A stretch of DNA of 42,229 bases from an uncultured Clostridia bacterium (GCA_946182865.1 CAMHAV010000006.1:1-42229), one strand, 5' to 3'; numbered from the stretch's first letter, positions 7,492 through 17,267 are shown. Notes: generated by a model not told the origin, from the letters alone. Numbers and translations: made by a program.

Positions 7492-10170
7492 TTATGCTTT
7501 TTTGCTGTCCGCGATCATCTTGACAATGCACTTTCTAATGATATCCACCGGGATAATGGCGAACGCCAGCAGAAGCACCACGCCCCATTGCGCTAAGGTC
7601 AGACCGTGGCACTGGAATACCTCGCCGCCGAAATAGGTGAGCAACACCTGCACGGTGGATATCAACAGCATGATTTTGAGGAAATTCTTGTTGCGGGTAA
7701 TGCTGTCAAAGAGATTGATTTCATCCGTGCGGGCGTTAAAGGCGTTGAACACGGCCGTGAAGATAAAGAAGCAGAAGTAGCCCGTCAGATGATATTGGGA
7801 CAATCCCGTCGGCAGGGCATTCCATTCAAAGAACCAATTGCTGCCGATCAGCAGGAACACAAGGCTCACAATCACGGTGTAAGAAGCACCCACCAGAATG
7901 GACGACCACATGGAATCGCTGATGATGCTTTCGTCGCGCTTTTTGGGCTTTTCACGCATGAAGCGTTTCAGAGCGGGTTCGCCGCCGAACGCCAGCGCCG
8001 CCAGCGTATCCATAACGAGGTTGACCCACAAAATCTGCGTGACCGAAAGCGGATTATCCATTTGCAGCAGCGGGCAGATAAAGGAAATCAGCACCGCCGA
8101 GATATTGATGGTAAGCTGGAAGACAATGAATTTGCGTATGCTGTTGAAAATCGTGCGTCCGTAGAGAATCGCCTTGTCGATGGAGAGGAAGTTGTCGTCG
8201 AGGATAACGATATCGCCCGCTTCCTTGGCGACTTCCGTGCCGCCGCCCATAGCGAATCCGACGTCCGCCTTTTTGAGCGCGGGGGAGTCGTTCACGCCGT
8301 CGCCCGTCATGCCGACCACGAGGTTTCTCTCCTGCGCGATGCGCACCAGACGGCTCTTGTCGGAGGGCAGCGCGCGCGCAATCACGCGAATCTTGCGCAG
8401 CACCTTGCGAATCTGCTTGTCGGTCATACCCGCCAGTTCATCCGAAGTAAACACCAGATCGGTGTCCTTTTTGAGAATGCCCGCGTCCTTAGCGATGGCC
8501 ACGGCGGTTTCCTTGCGGTCGCCCGTGATCATGACCACCTGCACACCCGCGCGCTTGACTTCGCGAATCGCTTGGATGGATTCGGGGCGCACCTCGTCAC
8601 GGATGCCGACGAAGCCGACCAGCGTCCATGCGTCCTCCGGCAGATTGCCGTCGCTGATGACGCTCTCGGAGGTAGCAAAGGCCAGCACACGAATAGCGCG
8701 CACCGCCAGTTCGTCCATCTTCGCGTCGATTTCGGCGGCGTTGGTCAGGGGCTTGCGGTTGCCGTCCTCATCGTAATAATATTTGCACTTTTTCAGCATT
8801 TTCTCCGGCGCGCCCTTGATCAGGGTTATATTGTAATCGCCCTTGACGGTAGACGCGGAATATTTGTTGGTGCTGTTAAAGGGAATGGCGCTCACCTTGG
8901 GCGCGTTGAAGGTCTTGTCGGTGTCCACCGCAAAGCCCAGTACGGCGCGTTCGGTGGCGTTGCCGCCCACGATTTTCAGGTGTTCACCCTCGCCGGAGAT
9001 CACGGAATCGGTGTTGTTCTTGATGCTCAGGGTGATCAGATTACCCAATTCGCCGGGAATCTCGGTAATCCCCTTGTATTCTTTCAGATTGCCGTCGATA
9101 AAGGTGACGACCTCCAGCTTGCCCTTGGTGATGGTGCCGGTCTTGTCGCTGAAAAGGATATTCAGGCTGCCCGCCGTCTCGATACCTACGATCTTGCGCA
9201 CCAGAACATTGTCCTTGAGCATTTTGCCCATGTTCATGGCAGATACCAGCGCCACCATCAGAGGAAGTCCTTCCGGAACCGCCATAACGATAATGATAAC
9301 GGCAAACATCAACGCGTTGACAGCGTCATGAATAACATTGCCATAGTTGGCAAAGTACGCCGTGATTTCCGCGCCGTTGAAATGATTCTGCACAAAGAAT
9401 CGCTGGAACAGATACGCCACCGCAATGAGTCCGCCGCCGATATAGCCGAATTTGCTGATGCCGTCGGCCAGCTTGGAGAGCTTGACCTGCAAGGGGGACT
9501 GTCTGTCGTCGTCCGCCTGCAATTCGCTGGCGATCTTGCCGTAGACGGAACTGTCGCCCACGACGGTGACTTCCATCACGCCGTTGCCGGAACATACCAC
9601 CGCGCCGCGGAAGACCTTGTACTCGTTGAGAAAGTCCATCGGCTCGTCAGGCTCGACATAGCCCTGGGGAATCGCGACCTTGCGCGCCTCTTTGCTCTCG
9701 CCGTTGAGCACCGACTGATCGACTTTCAGATCGCCGTCGATCATCAGACCGTCAGCGGGGATTTTATCGCCCGACTGGAGCAGCACGCAGTCGCCCACCA
9801 CGAGGTCGTTGATCGCCACCTCGACGATCTCGCCGTTGCGGTAGACCTTGCACATGATGCGGGAAGCCTCTTCCTGCAATTTCTGGAACGCGTTCTCGTT
9901 ATTGTACTCGGAATAGGTGGAAACGAGCGTCGCGATCAATATGGCGGCGGCAATGCCGATCGGCTCGTAAAACTTCACCTCTTCGGGATTGAGAATCGCC
10001 AGCACCACATTGACGATCAGGGCAAAGCAGAGAATGCGGATCATGGGGTCGCCAAAATTGCCCCACAGCTTTTGCCAGAATGTTTCGCCCTTTTGTTCGG
10101 TCATGCTGTTGTCGCCGTATTTTTCTTTGGATGCGGCAACTTCGGCATCTGTCAAACCGAGTTTTTTCAT
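7492..10170 (-). CDS. Calcium-translocating P-type ATPase (PMCA-type)
   Basis: DKTGTITKG, TGDGVNDSPALKKADVGFAM, PEGLPLMVALVSAMNMGKML; AGGAGG RBS before ATG at 10170. Confidence 0.93.
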   Translation of the reverse strand: MKKLGLTDAEVAASKEKYGDNSMTEQKGETFWQKLWGNFGDPMIRILCFALIVNVVLAILNPEEVKFYEPIGIAAAILIATLVSTYSEYNNENAFQKLQEEASRIMCKVYRNGEIVEVAINDLVVGDCVLLQSGDKIPADGLMIDGDLKVDQSVLNGESKEARKVAIPQGYVEPDEPMDFLNEYKVFRGAVVCSGNGVMEVTVVGDSSVYGKIASELQADDDRQSPLQVKLSKLADGISKFGYIGGGLIAVAYLFQRFFVQNHFNGAEITAYFANYGNVIHDAVNALMFAVIIIVMAVPEGLPLMVALVSAMNMGKMLKDNVLVRKIVGIETAGSLNILFSDKTGTITKGKLEVVTFIDGNLKEYKGITEIPGELGNLITLSIKNNTDSVISGEGEHLKIVGGNATERAVLGFAVDTDKTFNAPKVSAIPFNSTNKYSASTVKGDYNITLIKGAPEKMLKKCKYYYDEDGNRKPLTNAAEIDAKMDELAVRAIRVLAFATSESVISDGNLPEDAWTLVGFVGIRDEVRPESIQAIREVKRAGVQVVMITGDRKETAVAIAKDAGILKKDTDLVFTSDELAGMTDKQIRKVLRKIRVIARALPSDKSRLVRIAQERNLVVGMTGDGVNDSPALKKADVGFAMGGGTEVAKEAGDIVILDDNFLSIDKAILYGRTIFNSIRKFIVFQLTINISAVLISFICPLLQMDNPLSVTQILWVNLVMDTLAALAFGGEPALKRFMREKPKKRDESIISDSMWSSILVGASYTVIVSLVFLLIGSNWFFEWNALPTGLSQYHLTGYFCFFIFTAVFNAFNARTDEINLFDSITRNKNFLKIMLLISTVQVLLTYFGGEVFQCHGLTLAQWGVVLLLAFAIIPVDIIRKCIVKMIADSKKA

Positions 10171-10393
10171 CTGATAATACCTCCTGATGATACTTATATC
10201 TGAAATGCGTTTTGTCTTTTTTTCATCCATCGTTCCGACAACCGGCATGTAATCGGTTCATATGAACTTGAAATACAGATATTTGACATTCAGCTTGTTA
10301 CCATTATAATCCTGCTATCGCGTTTTGTCAATAGGCATTTACAAAATTTTGCCGTCTTTTACCATCACTTCCCACGAAACACTAACCGCTCCC

Positions 10394-10882
10394 TCAATAA
10401 CCTAAAATACCCGCGGCGGATTCGTCATTGTCAATCCAGCTCTGCACCTCCACCACGCGGAACGCATCCTTGCTGTCGCGGATGTACACTCGCTCTATGC
10501 CCGCATTGATGATCATGCGCTTGCACATGGAGCAGCAATTGGCGTTCTCCACATACGCACCCGTCACCGCGTCCACTCCCACCAGAAAGAGCGAGCTGCC
10601 GATCATCTCATTGCGGGACGCGCTTATGATGGCATTCTGCTCCGCGTGAACGCTGCGGCACAGCTCGTACCGCTCGCCGCGGGGGATCTGCAATTCCTCG
10701 CGGATGCACCGCCCCATATCGGTGCAGTTTTTCCGTCCGCGCGGCGCGCCGACATAGCCCGTGGAAACCACCTCGTCATTTTTGACAATCACCGCGCCGA
10801 ACCGCCGCCGCAGACAGGTGCCGCGCTGCGACACCATTTCCGCCAGATCAAGGTAATAATTGATTTTGTCCCGTCTTTCCAT
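10394..10882 (-). CDS. dCMP deaminase / ComEB-family cytidine-deoxycytidylate deaminase
   Basis: SVHAEQNAI and CCSMCKRMIINAGI zinc-binding motifs. Confidence 0.9.
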   Translation of the reverse strand: MERRDKINYYLDLAEMVSQRGTCLRRRFGAVIVKNDEVVSTGYVGAPRGRKNCTDMGRCIREELQIPRGERYELCRSVHAEQNAIISASRNEMIGSSLFLVGVDAVTGAYVENANCCSMCKRMIINAGIERVYIRDSKDAFRVVEVQSWIDNDESAAGILGY

Positions 10883-11067
10883 TTGGTTGTCCTCCGTTCT
10901 TTACCGCATAATCTCATGTCAACCCCAGTTGGCCTCACGGTTTTCTCATTTTTTTCACACCAAAACATCCTGACAAATATTGCCGAAACATGTCGAACCC
11001 GCTCATTTTCCCCTATTTTCCATAGAATCCGGGAAAATGTTGACAGTATGTTTGCGAATTTGTACAT

Positions 11068-11096
11068 TGACAAAAGATTAACAAGGTTCTATAATG
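11068..11096 (+). promoter_or_regulatory. Consensus sigma-A promoter TTGACA-17-TATAAT
   Basis: TTGACA 11068-11073, TATAAT 11091-11096. Confidence 0.9.
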
Positions 11097-11106
11097 GTCA
11101 CAGTTC

Positions 11107-11162
11107 AAGGGGAATCGCGTGTAGCGGGATTCCACCACTCAATCCCTGCGATCTTCCCTTGG
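11107..11162 (+). promoter_or_regulatory. Structured 5' leader of HPr-like gene
   Basis: Outer arms CAAGGGGAATCGCG / TGCGATCTTCCCTTG, inner GGGATT/AATCCC; T-rich tract follows. Confidence 0.55.
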
Positions 11163-11217
11163 CTTTGACATAGATTATGTTTTGCTTTTTTGTTTTAATT
11201 GGAAGGGGAAATACAGT

Positions 11218-11451
11218 ATGATTAAAAAAAGCATTAAATTCACATCTGTCAATGAAATCAAGGATTTTGTCAACCTCACGATGACCCAGCCTTTTGACAT
11301 CGACCTTATCGCGGGCCGCTATGTCGCGGATGCCAAGTCCATTCTGTCCGTATTCGGTTTGGATCTCGACAGTGAAGTGACACTCGGCATCCACGCCACC
11401 GAAGAACAGGCAGCCGCCTATCTCGGCAAAATCGCGAAGTACCTCGTGTAA
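11218..11451 (+). CDS. HPr-fold protein lacking the phosphorylatable histidine motif
   Basis: MIKKSIKFTSVNEIKDFVNLTMTQPFDIDLIAGRYVADAKSILSVFGLDLDSEVTLGIHATEEQAAAYL; aligns by eye with HPr but has no LHARPA motif. Confidence 0.75.
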   Translation: MIKKSIKFTSVNEIKDFVNLTMTQPFDIDLIAGRYVADAKSILSVFGLDLDSEVTLGIHATEEQAAAYLGKIAKYLV

Positions 11452-11480
11452 TGCTTTCTGTTCATTGGTTGTACAGCGTT

Positions 11481-11520
11481 GACTCGGTGTATGGGCTTTC
11501 CCATGCACCGAGTCTTTTTT
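11481..11520 (+). terminator. Rho-independent terminator
   Basis: GACTCGGTGTATGGG..CCCATGCACCGAGTC + T6. Confidence 0.9.
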
Positions 11521-12250
11521 ATTCCTCTGTGTCCTGTCCGCCGGAATTTTCACCGAGGGTTTCTTCGCTTATCTGCGCATCAACAACAAAATACTCCGAC
11601 TGATGCAAAAGATTGTCCGGCTCGTCATCGTTTTCCTTGGGCAGCGGAAGCGTCTGATACACCTCCACCTTGCGCGCGGATGACCAGAGCTGCGGATGAA
11701 TCCGCACCGAATAGCCGCAGCCGGGGTCCATCCCCCACTCCGACATTTTGGCTTCGGGCAGTCCGTACTGCGCCAGTATCGTCATGATGGTGCCGCCGTG
11801 CGCCACGACTACCGCCGAGGGAATACCCGTTTTCATCAGTGCCTCTACGATACGCTCGAACGCCTGACAAACACGCCGCCCGAAATCCACGCCCGATTCT
11901 CCGCTGGGAGGCGCCACTGTGCCGCCCGACGCAAGCCACTCGGCAAATTCCTTGCTGTCTTTCAGATCATCCGCCGTCAGCCCCTCAAACTCTCCGAAAT
12001 CACACTCGCGAAAAGCATCGATCTCAATGGGCTTAGCGTTGGGATAGATCAATGACAGCGTTTGCTTGCAGCGCTGCATAGGGCTGGTAAAATATGCTGC
12101 CGCTCCGGGATAAACATAGTTTTCATCAAGAAACTGAATGCGCTCTATGCCGTAATCATTGAGCGGAATGTCCTTACTGCCGATATACTGCCCCTGCAAA
12201 TTTCCGTCAGTAATACCATGTCTGATAAAATGAATTTGGTAAGTTTTCAT
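11519..12250 (-). CDS. Histidine phosphatase (phosphoglycerate-mutase-like) family protein
   Basis: IHFIRHGITDGNLQGQYIGSKDIPLNDYG ... VVAHGGTIMTIL. Confidence 0.88.
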   Translation of the reverse strand: MKTYQIHFIRHGITDGNLQGQYIGSKDIPLNDYGIERIQFLDENYVYPGAAAYFTSPMQRCKQTLSLIYPNAKPIEIDAFRECDFGEFEGLTADDLKDSKEFAEWLASGGTVAPPSGESGVDFGRRVCQAFERIVEALMKTGIPSAVVVAHGGTIMTILAQYGLPEAKMSEWGMDPGCGYSVRIHPQLWSSARKVEVYQTLPLPKENDDEPDNLLHQSEYFVVDAQISEETLGENSGGQDTEE

Positions 12251-12435
12251 AAAACTGCCTCCAAATGACAAATTGTTATCAATAGCACTTGAAATGACAA
12301 CGAGTTTATGCTATTATAAATGTTATTCGGGTGAAATCATTCCCAACTCTTTCCGTTTCTACTATTATAACTTTTCCTTTGAATATTATCAAGTGTTTCT
12401 TATAGATATTCAACCATATCGAGGTGAATTTTGCA

Positions 12436-13134
12436 GTGAATGACAGCTTTCCGCGAATTATTACGTTGCTCCGCACCGAGCGCGGACTGACACAAAAAAA
12501 CGCGGCGGATGCTTTGGATATCTCGCAGGCGCTGCTCTCGCACTATGAACGCGGCGCGAGAGAATGCGGCTTGGATTTTTTGATTAAAATTGCAGATTTT
12601 TACGGCGTTTCCTGCGACTATCTTCTCGGCAGGACTTCCGACAGAAACGGCGCACGGCTCACGGTCAACGATATTCCCGAACCGGATGAAGCCGCCGACA
12701 ATGTGCTGAAAGGCTCCACGCTTCCCATCCTCAACAAAAAGCTGATCGCCAATTCACTCAACATCATTTTCGATCTGCTGCAAAAGGTCGATTGTCAGGA
12801 TCTGACCAATCAAGTTTCCCTTTATCAGATGATTTCGGTTTACAAAATGTTCCGTCTGCTTTACGCGGCCAACGCTGAAAATACCGCGAGCTTCTTCTCC
12901 GTCTCGGAAAACTGCTGTCAGGGCTTTTCCGACGCGTCCCTCAATATCATCGAAGCCAACATCCGCTCCATCATCAGCGGAAAGCCTGTCGAGGGTATGA
13001 CGCCGCTCGAAAATGAAGAGGCACTCAGAATCTCCTTTGAGGCGCTCAACAGCAACTATCCTCTTTTCGCTTCCTCCCTCATGAACCTGATTCGCAGCGC
13101 CGAAAAGGCAATGGATTTTTCCTCCGGCAAATAA
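12436..13134 (+). CDS. XRE-family HTH transcriptional regulator
   Basis: IITLLRTERGLTQKNAADALDISQALLSHYERGARECGLDFLIKIADFYGVSCDYLLGR; GTG start preceded by GAGGTG. Confidence 0.88.
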   Translation: MNDSFPRIITLLRTERGLTQKNAADALDISQALLSHYERGARECGLDFLIKIADFYGVSCDYLLGRTSDRNGARLTVNDIPEPDEAADNVLKGSTLPILNKKLIANSLNIIFDLLQKVDCQDLTNQVSLYQMISVYKMFRLLYAANAENTASFFSVSENCCQGFSDASLNIIEANIRSIISGKPVEGMTPLENEEALRISFEALNSNYPLFASSLMNLIRSAEKAMDFSSGK

Positions 13135-13185
13135 CCCGCAGCAGGCTGGCCGTCTTCGGCTGTCTGCTGTTTTCATTACCCATTC

Positions 13186-13227
13186 AAAAACAGCCATGCG
13201 GTTACCATTCACCGCATGGCTGTTTTC
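13186..13227. terminator. Bidirectional terminator between convergent genes
   Basis: AAAACAGCCATGCGGT..ACCGCATGGCTGTTTT perfect arms. Confidence 0.88.
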
Positions 13228-13235
13228 AATTTATC

Positions 13236-14666
13236 TTATTGCTCCGCCAGCAGTTCCTTGTACATATTGAGGTATTGCTTGGCGCTCTTGTTCCAAGAGT
13301 TGTCGCAGTTCATATCGCGCTTGACGAGGATGTTCCATCCGTCACGGTTGGAATAGCCGCCGAGTGCGCGGTAAATGGCGTTGAGCAGATCACCGCCGTT
13401 GTAGGCCTGGAAGACAAAGCCGTTGCCGTAGCCGTCCGCGCTGTCAAAGACCGTGTCGCGCAACGCTCCCGTTTCGCGTACGATCGGCACCGCGCCATAA
13501 CGCAGCGCGACAAGCTGTGCGTTTCCGCCCGGCTCGCTCCGGGAGGGAACCAGGAAGATATCGCTGGCCGCGTAGATTTTGCGGGACAGCTCGGGGATAA
13601 AGCCGAAGCAGGCGACACATTTGTCTCTGTAACGCTCCTGCATCTCCTTGAAATATTCCTCATATTCCCAATCGCCTGAGCCGAGGATGACAAACTGCAC
13701 ATCGCAGTTCTGGAGAAGCTGCTCCAGAATATCGCGCAGAATATCCACTCCCTTGGCGGGTACCATGCTCGTGACCATGCCGATCATAGGTACATCGCCG
13801 CGTTCCGGCAGATACAACCGTCTTTGCAGCTCGCGCTTGTTGATCGCCTTGCCGCTGATAAACGAATCGTCGCCGTACTGCGCGTAAAGCATGGAATCGT
13901 TTTCGGGATTGTAGCTCGCGACATCCAAGCCATTGAGAATACCCTGTACCTTCCAGAAACGATCGCGGATAATAGAGTCCAGACCGCAGGCAAACCACGG
14001 ATCGCGCAGCTCCTGCGCGTAGGTGGGGCTGGTGGTGATGACCTTGTGCGCGGTTTCAATCGCACCCTTCACCAGATTGATGCAGCCGTCAAACTCCACC
14101 AAGCCGCGGCTTTCGGTGGGAATCCCCAGCACTTCCTCAACCAGCTCCATGCCGTACTTTCCTTGGTACTGCATATTGTGAATCGTGAAAACCGTCTTGA
14201 TTCCGTAATACCACTCCATCTTGGAATAGAAGAGGTCGTGGTAGACAGGTACCAGCGCCGTCTGCCAGTCATTGGCATGAACGATGTCGGGTTTATAATC
14301 AATATACGGAAGCATTTCAAGGACGGCACGCGAGAAGAACGCAAATCTCTCGGCATCATCGTAGTGACCGTAAAAGCCCTTGCGCTTGAAATAGTACTGG
14401 TTGTCGATGAAGTAATAGGTAATACCTCTGTAACGGCATTCAAAGACGCCGCAGTACTGCCTTCTCCACGCCACCGGCACGGAAAGACTGGTGATAAACC
14501 TCATGTTGTCCCGCAGCTCCTGGGGAATCGCCTCATAGAGAGGCATGACCACACGGCAAGTGACCAGTCTCTGACGCAGCGCGTAAGGAAGACTCGCGGA
14601 AACTTCGGCCAGCTGCCCCGACGACGCAAAGGGAACTGCCTCGCTTGTAACATACAAAACTTTCAT
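13236..14666 (-). CDS. Divergent glycogen/starch synthase paralog (GlgA2)
   Basis: GT5 architecture (SEAVPFASSGQLAEVSASLP, HANDWQTALVPVY, VPSRSEPGGNAQLVALRYGAVPIVRETGALRDTV) but altered active-site motifs. Confidence 0.9.
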   Translation of the reverse strand: MKVLYVTSEAVPFASSGQLAEVSASLPYALRQRLVTCRVVMPLYEAIPQELRDNMRFITSLSVPVAWRRQYCGVFECRYRGITYYFIDNQYYFKRKGFYGHYDDAERFAFFSRAVLEMLPYIDYKPDIVHANDWQTALVPVYHDLFYSKMEWYYGIKTVFTIHNMQYQGKYGMELVEEVLGIPTESRGLVEFDGCINLVKGAIETAHKVITTSPTYAQELRDPWFACGLDSIIRDRFWKVQGILNGLDVASYNPENDSMLYAQYGDDSFISGKAINKRELQRRLYLPERGDVPMIGMVTSMVPAKGVDILRDILEQLLQNCDVQFVILGSGDWEYEEYFKEMQERYRDKCVACFGFIPELSRKIYAASDIFLVPSRSEPGGNAQLVALRYGAVPIVRETGALRDTVFDSADGYGNGFVFQAYNGGDLLNAIYRALGGYSNRDGWNILVKRDMNCDNSWNKSAKQYLNMYKELLAEQ

Positions 14667-14702
14667 ATTTTTAATACCGTCCTTCTGAGTTGTTGGCGAT
14701 AA

Positions 14703-15818
14703 TTATACTTCGCTGCCCTTCGCCACATACACGGGATAGGAGTCTGTGCCGATCATGACCTTGCCGTCATTGAACACAACATCCTTGTCGCTCACCAGAT
14801 AGTTGAGCACCGTATTGTCACCGATAACGGTATCCTGCATGATAATGCAGTTGGAGAGCTTTGCGCCCTTGCCGACGTGAACGCCGCGGAACAGCACGCA
14901 GTTTTCCACTTCGCCCTCGATTACGCAGCCGTCAGCAATGATGGAGTTTTTGACCACCGAACCGAGGCCGTACTTCGCGGGCATTTCGTCTCTGACCTTG
15001 GTGTAGATCGGACGCATGGGATTGAAAAGGTCTTTGAGAACGTCGAGGTTCATCAGATCCATGTTGATCTTGAAATAAGACTGCATGGAATCAATTGCAC
15101 CCACATAACCTTCAAACTTATAGCCGTAAATCTTGTTTTCCAGCACACCGCGCTGCAGAATATCACGGACAAAATTGTTGCGGTTTCTGCTGACCGCCTC
15201 GCTGATGACTTTCTGCAGGAAAGCTTTCTTCATGACATAAATGCCCATGCTCCAGCTGCACTTCTCGCTGGGCTTGATGCCGGCGACGATATCCGTCACC
15301 TTGTCCTGACCGTTGAGCTCAAGCACCACCGAATCGGTGAGTTCGGAGGGCATATCGCCGTGCTTGTAAACAATGGTGATGTCCGCGTTGGTGTCAAGAT
15401 GCGCGTCCAGCACCTTCTTGTAATCGAGATTGCAGATCATATCGCAGTCCGACAGAATGACATATTCCTCCTGGCAATTTTCCAGGAAATTGGAAATGCC
15501 GTCAAGGGCTTCGATACGGTTGTTGTACATCTGGTTGCCGTTGCCGAAAGGAGGCAGGATAAACAAGCCCTCTCTCTTTCTCGACAAATCCCATGCCTTA
15601 CCGGAACCGAGGTGATCCATCAGCGACTGGTAGTTGCTCTTGGTAATCACGCCGACCTTGTTGACGCCGGAATTGACCATGTTGGACAGCGGGAAGTCGA
15701 TCGTGCGGTATCTGCCGCCGAACGGCACCGAACCGAAGGTTCTGATATTGGTCACACGGCTCAGCGAATCATCGTGCATATTGGAAAAGATTATGCCGAC
15801 AACATTGTTTCCTCTCAT
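14703..15818 (-). CDS. glgD: Glucose-1-phosphate adenylyltransferase-like subunit GlgD
   Basis: VVGIIFSNMHDDSLSRVTNIRTFGSVPFGGRYRTIDFPLSNMVNSG; left-handed beta-helix C-term; adjacent to glgC. Confidence 0.94.
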   Translation of the reverse strand: MRGNNVVGIIFSNMHDDSLSRVTNIRTFGSVPFGGRYRTIDFPLSNMVNSGVNKVGVITKSNYQSLMDHLGSGKAWDLSRKREGLFILPPFGNGNQMYNNRIEALDGISNFLENCQEEYVILSDCDMICNLDYKKVLDAHLDTNADITIVYKHGDMPSELTDSVVLELNGQDKVTDIVAGIKPSEKCSWSMGIYVMKKAFLQKVISEAVSRNRNNFVRDILQRGVLENKIYGYKFEGYVGAIDSMQSYFKINMDLMNLDVLKDLFNPMRPIYTKVRDEMPAKYGLGSVVKNSIIADGCVIEGEVENCVLFRGVHVGKGAKLSNCIIMQDTVIGDNTVLNYLVSDKDVVFNDGKVMIGTDSYPVYVAKGSEV

Positions 15819-17035
15819 TACTTTGTCACCTCCGGAACATCTTCTTCAACCATCGCTTTGGCCTTTACCACAGCGCCCGCGCCGACCTTGACGCCGCCGC
15901 CGATGACCGCGATGCCCCAATCATCTTTGTTTTCCACATTTTCAGGACGCTCACCGACCACAGCGCCGGGGCCGATGACAGCGTCTTCCGCCACGATGGC
16001 GTACTGCACCACAGCGCCTTCCATGATCTTTGCGCCGGGCATGATGATGGATTCCGTAACCTGTGCGCCGGTCTCCACCTGAACGCCCTCAAACAAAATG
16101 GAAAATTCCAGCTTGCCGTTGACGACGCAGCCCTCGGTGATGAGGGAATTCTGGCAATCCGCGTTTCTGCCGATGAAGTGAGGCGGCATGACCGGGTTGC
16201 GGGTGTAGATTCTCCACGAAGGATCGGACATGTTCAGCGGATCCTTGGGGTCGAGCAGATCCATATTGGCTTCCCAGAGGGAGTCGATGGTTCCCACGTC
16301 TTTCCAGTAGCCTTCAAACTTCCACGCGACCATCTTCTCGCCGGCGTTGAGCATGGCGGGAAGCACGTCCTTGCCGAAGTCGTTGCTGCTGTCGGGATTG
16401 GCTTCGTCCATCTCAAGGTACTTGCGCAGCTTATCCCAACTGAACACATAGATACCCATGGACGCGTTGTTGCTCTTGGGCACCTTCGGCTTCTCGTCGA
16501 ATTCATAGATGGTGCCGTCCTCGTTGCAGTTGAGGATGCCGAAACGGGAGGCTTCCTCCATCGGCACCTGATAGGCGGCGATGGTGCAGGCGGCCTTGTG
16601 CGCCTTATGATAGGCGAGCATTTCGGAGTAGTCCATCTTGTAGATATGGTCGCCCGAAAGAATCACGACATAATCGGGGTTGTATCTCTCGATGAACGGA
16701 ATATTCTGATAAATGGCGTTGGCAGTACCCTTGTACCAGTCCGCGCCGTGGGTTCCCTGATAGGGCGGCAGCGCGTGAACACCGCCGTACATGGTATCGA
16801 GATCCCAAGGTTGTCCGTTGCCGAGGTAGTCATTGAGCACCAGCGGCTGGTACTGCGTCAAAACGCCGACGGTATCAATGCCGGAATTCACGCAGTTCGA
16901 CAGCGGGTAGTCGATAATTCTGTATTTACCGCCAAACGGCACTGCGGGCTTGGCGATTCTCTTGGTCAGCGCGTAGAGTCTGCTTCCCTGTCCGCCCGCA
17001 AGCAGCATGGCAATACATTCTTGCTTTGGATACAT
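15818..17035 (-). CDS. glgC: Glucose-1-phosphate adenylyltransferase
   Basis: [44 protein letters not shown]. Confidence 0.96.
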   Translation of the reverse strand: MYPKQECIAMLLAGGQGSRLYALTKRIAKPAVPFGGKYRIIDYPLSNCVNSGIDTVGVLTQYQPLVLNDYLGNGQPWDLDTMYGGVHALPPYQGTHGADWYKGTANAIYQNIPFIERYNPDYVVILSGDHIYKMDYSEMLAYHKAHKAACTIAAYQVPMEEASRFGILNCNEDGTIYEFDEKPKVPKSNNASMGIYVFSWDKLRKYLEMDEANPDSSNDFGKDVLPAMLNAGEKMVAWKFEGYWKDVGTIDSLWEANMDLLDPKDPLNMSDPSWRIYTRNPVMPPHFIGRNADCQNSLITEGCVVNGKLEFSILFEGVQVETGAQVTESIIMPGAKIMEGAVVQYAIVAEDAVIGPGAVVGERPENVENKDDWGIAVIGGGVKVGAGAVVKAKAMVEEDVPEVTK

Positions 17036-17083
17036 CTTGTTTATTCCTCCTTGCGTTTGCTTGTCCGATGAATGATTTCAGCG

Positions 17084-17156
17084 CACCACAGGGGCATCAG
17101 AGAACCCCTCCGATAAGGGATACAGATTTCCCTGCCCCTCTGATGCTCCTGTGGTG
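17084..17156. repeat. Large imperfect palindrome between glgB and glgC
   Basis: 19-nt arms CACCACAGGGGCATCAGAG (17084-17102) / CTCTGATGCTCCTGTGGTG (17138-17156), one G:T mismatch. Confidence 0.85.
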
Positions 17157-17267
17157 ACATCGCTTTCGATGGAAAGCAGTCTCATCTGCCATTCGTTTCG
17201 CAGTGGACAATGATTTGCTGTTTCGGTCAAAGGCTTGTCATCTCAGCATATGCCCGCAGCTTTGCCA

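Noticed and set aside
7606-10203. 865-aa ORF antisense to the Ca2+ P-ATPase
   Set aside because: Composition is H/R/D/G-skewed with no motifs and mirrors the codon bias of the well-supported ATPase on the opposite strand; no RBS-start logic
14877-16082. 401-aa ORF antisense across glgD/glgC
   Set aside because: Shadow ORF of two conserved genes, no family signature
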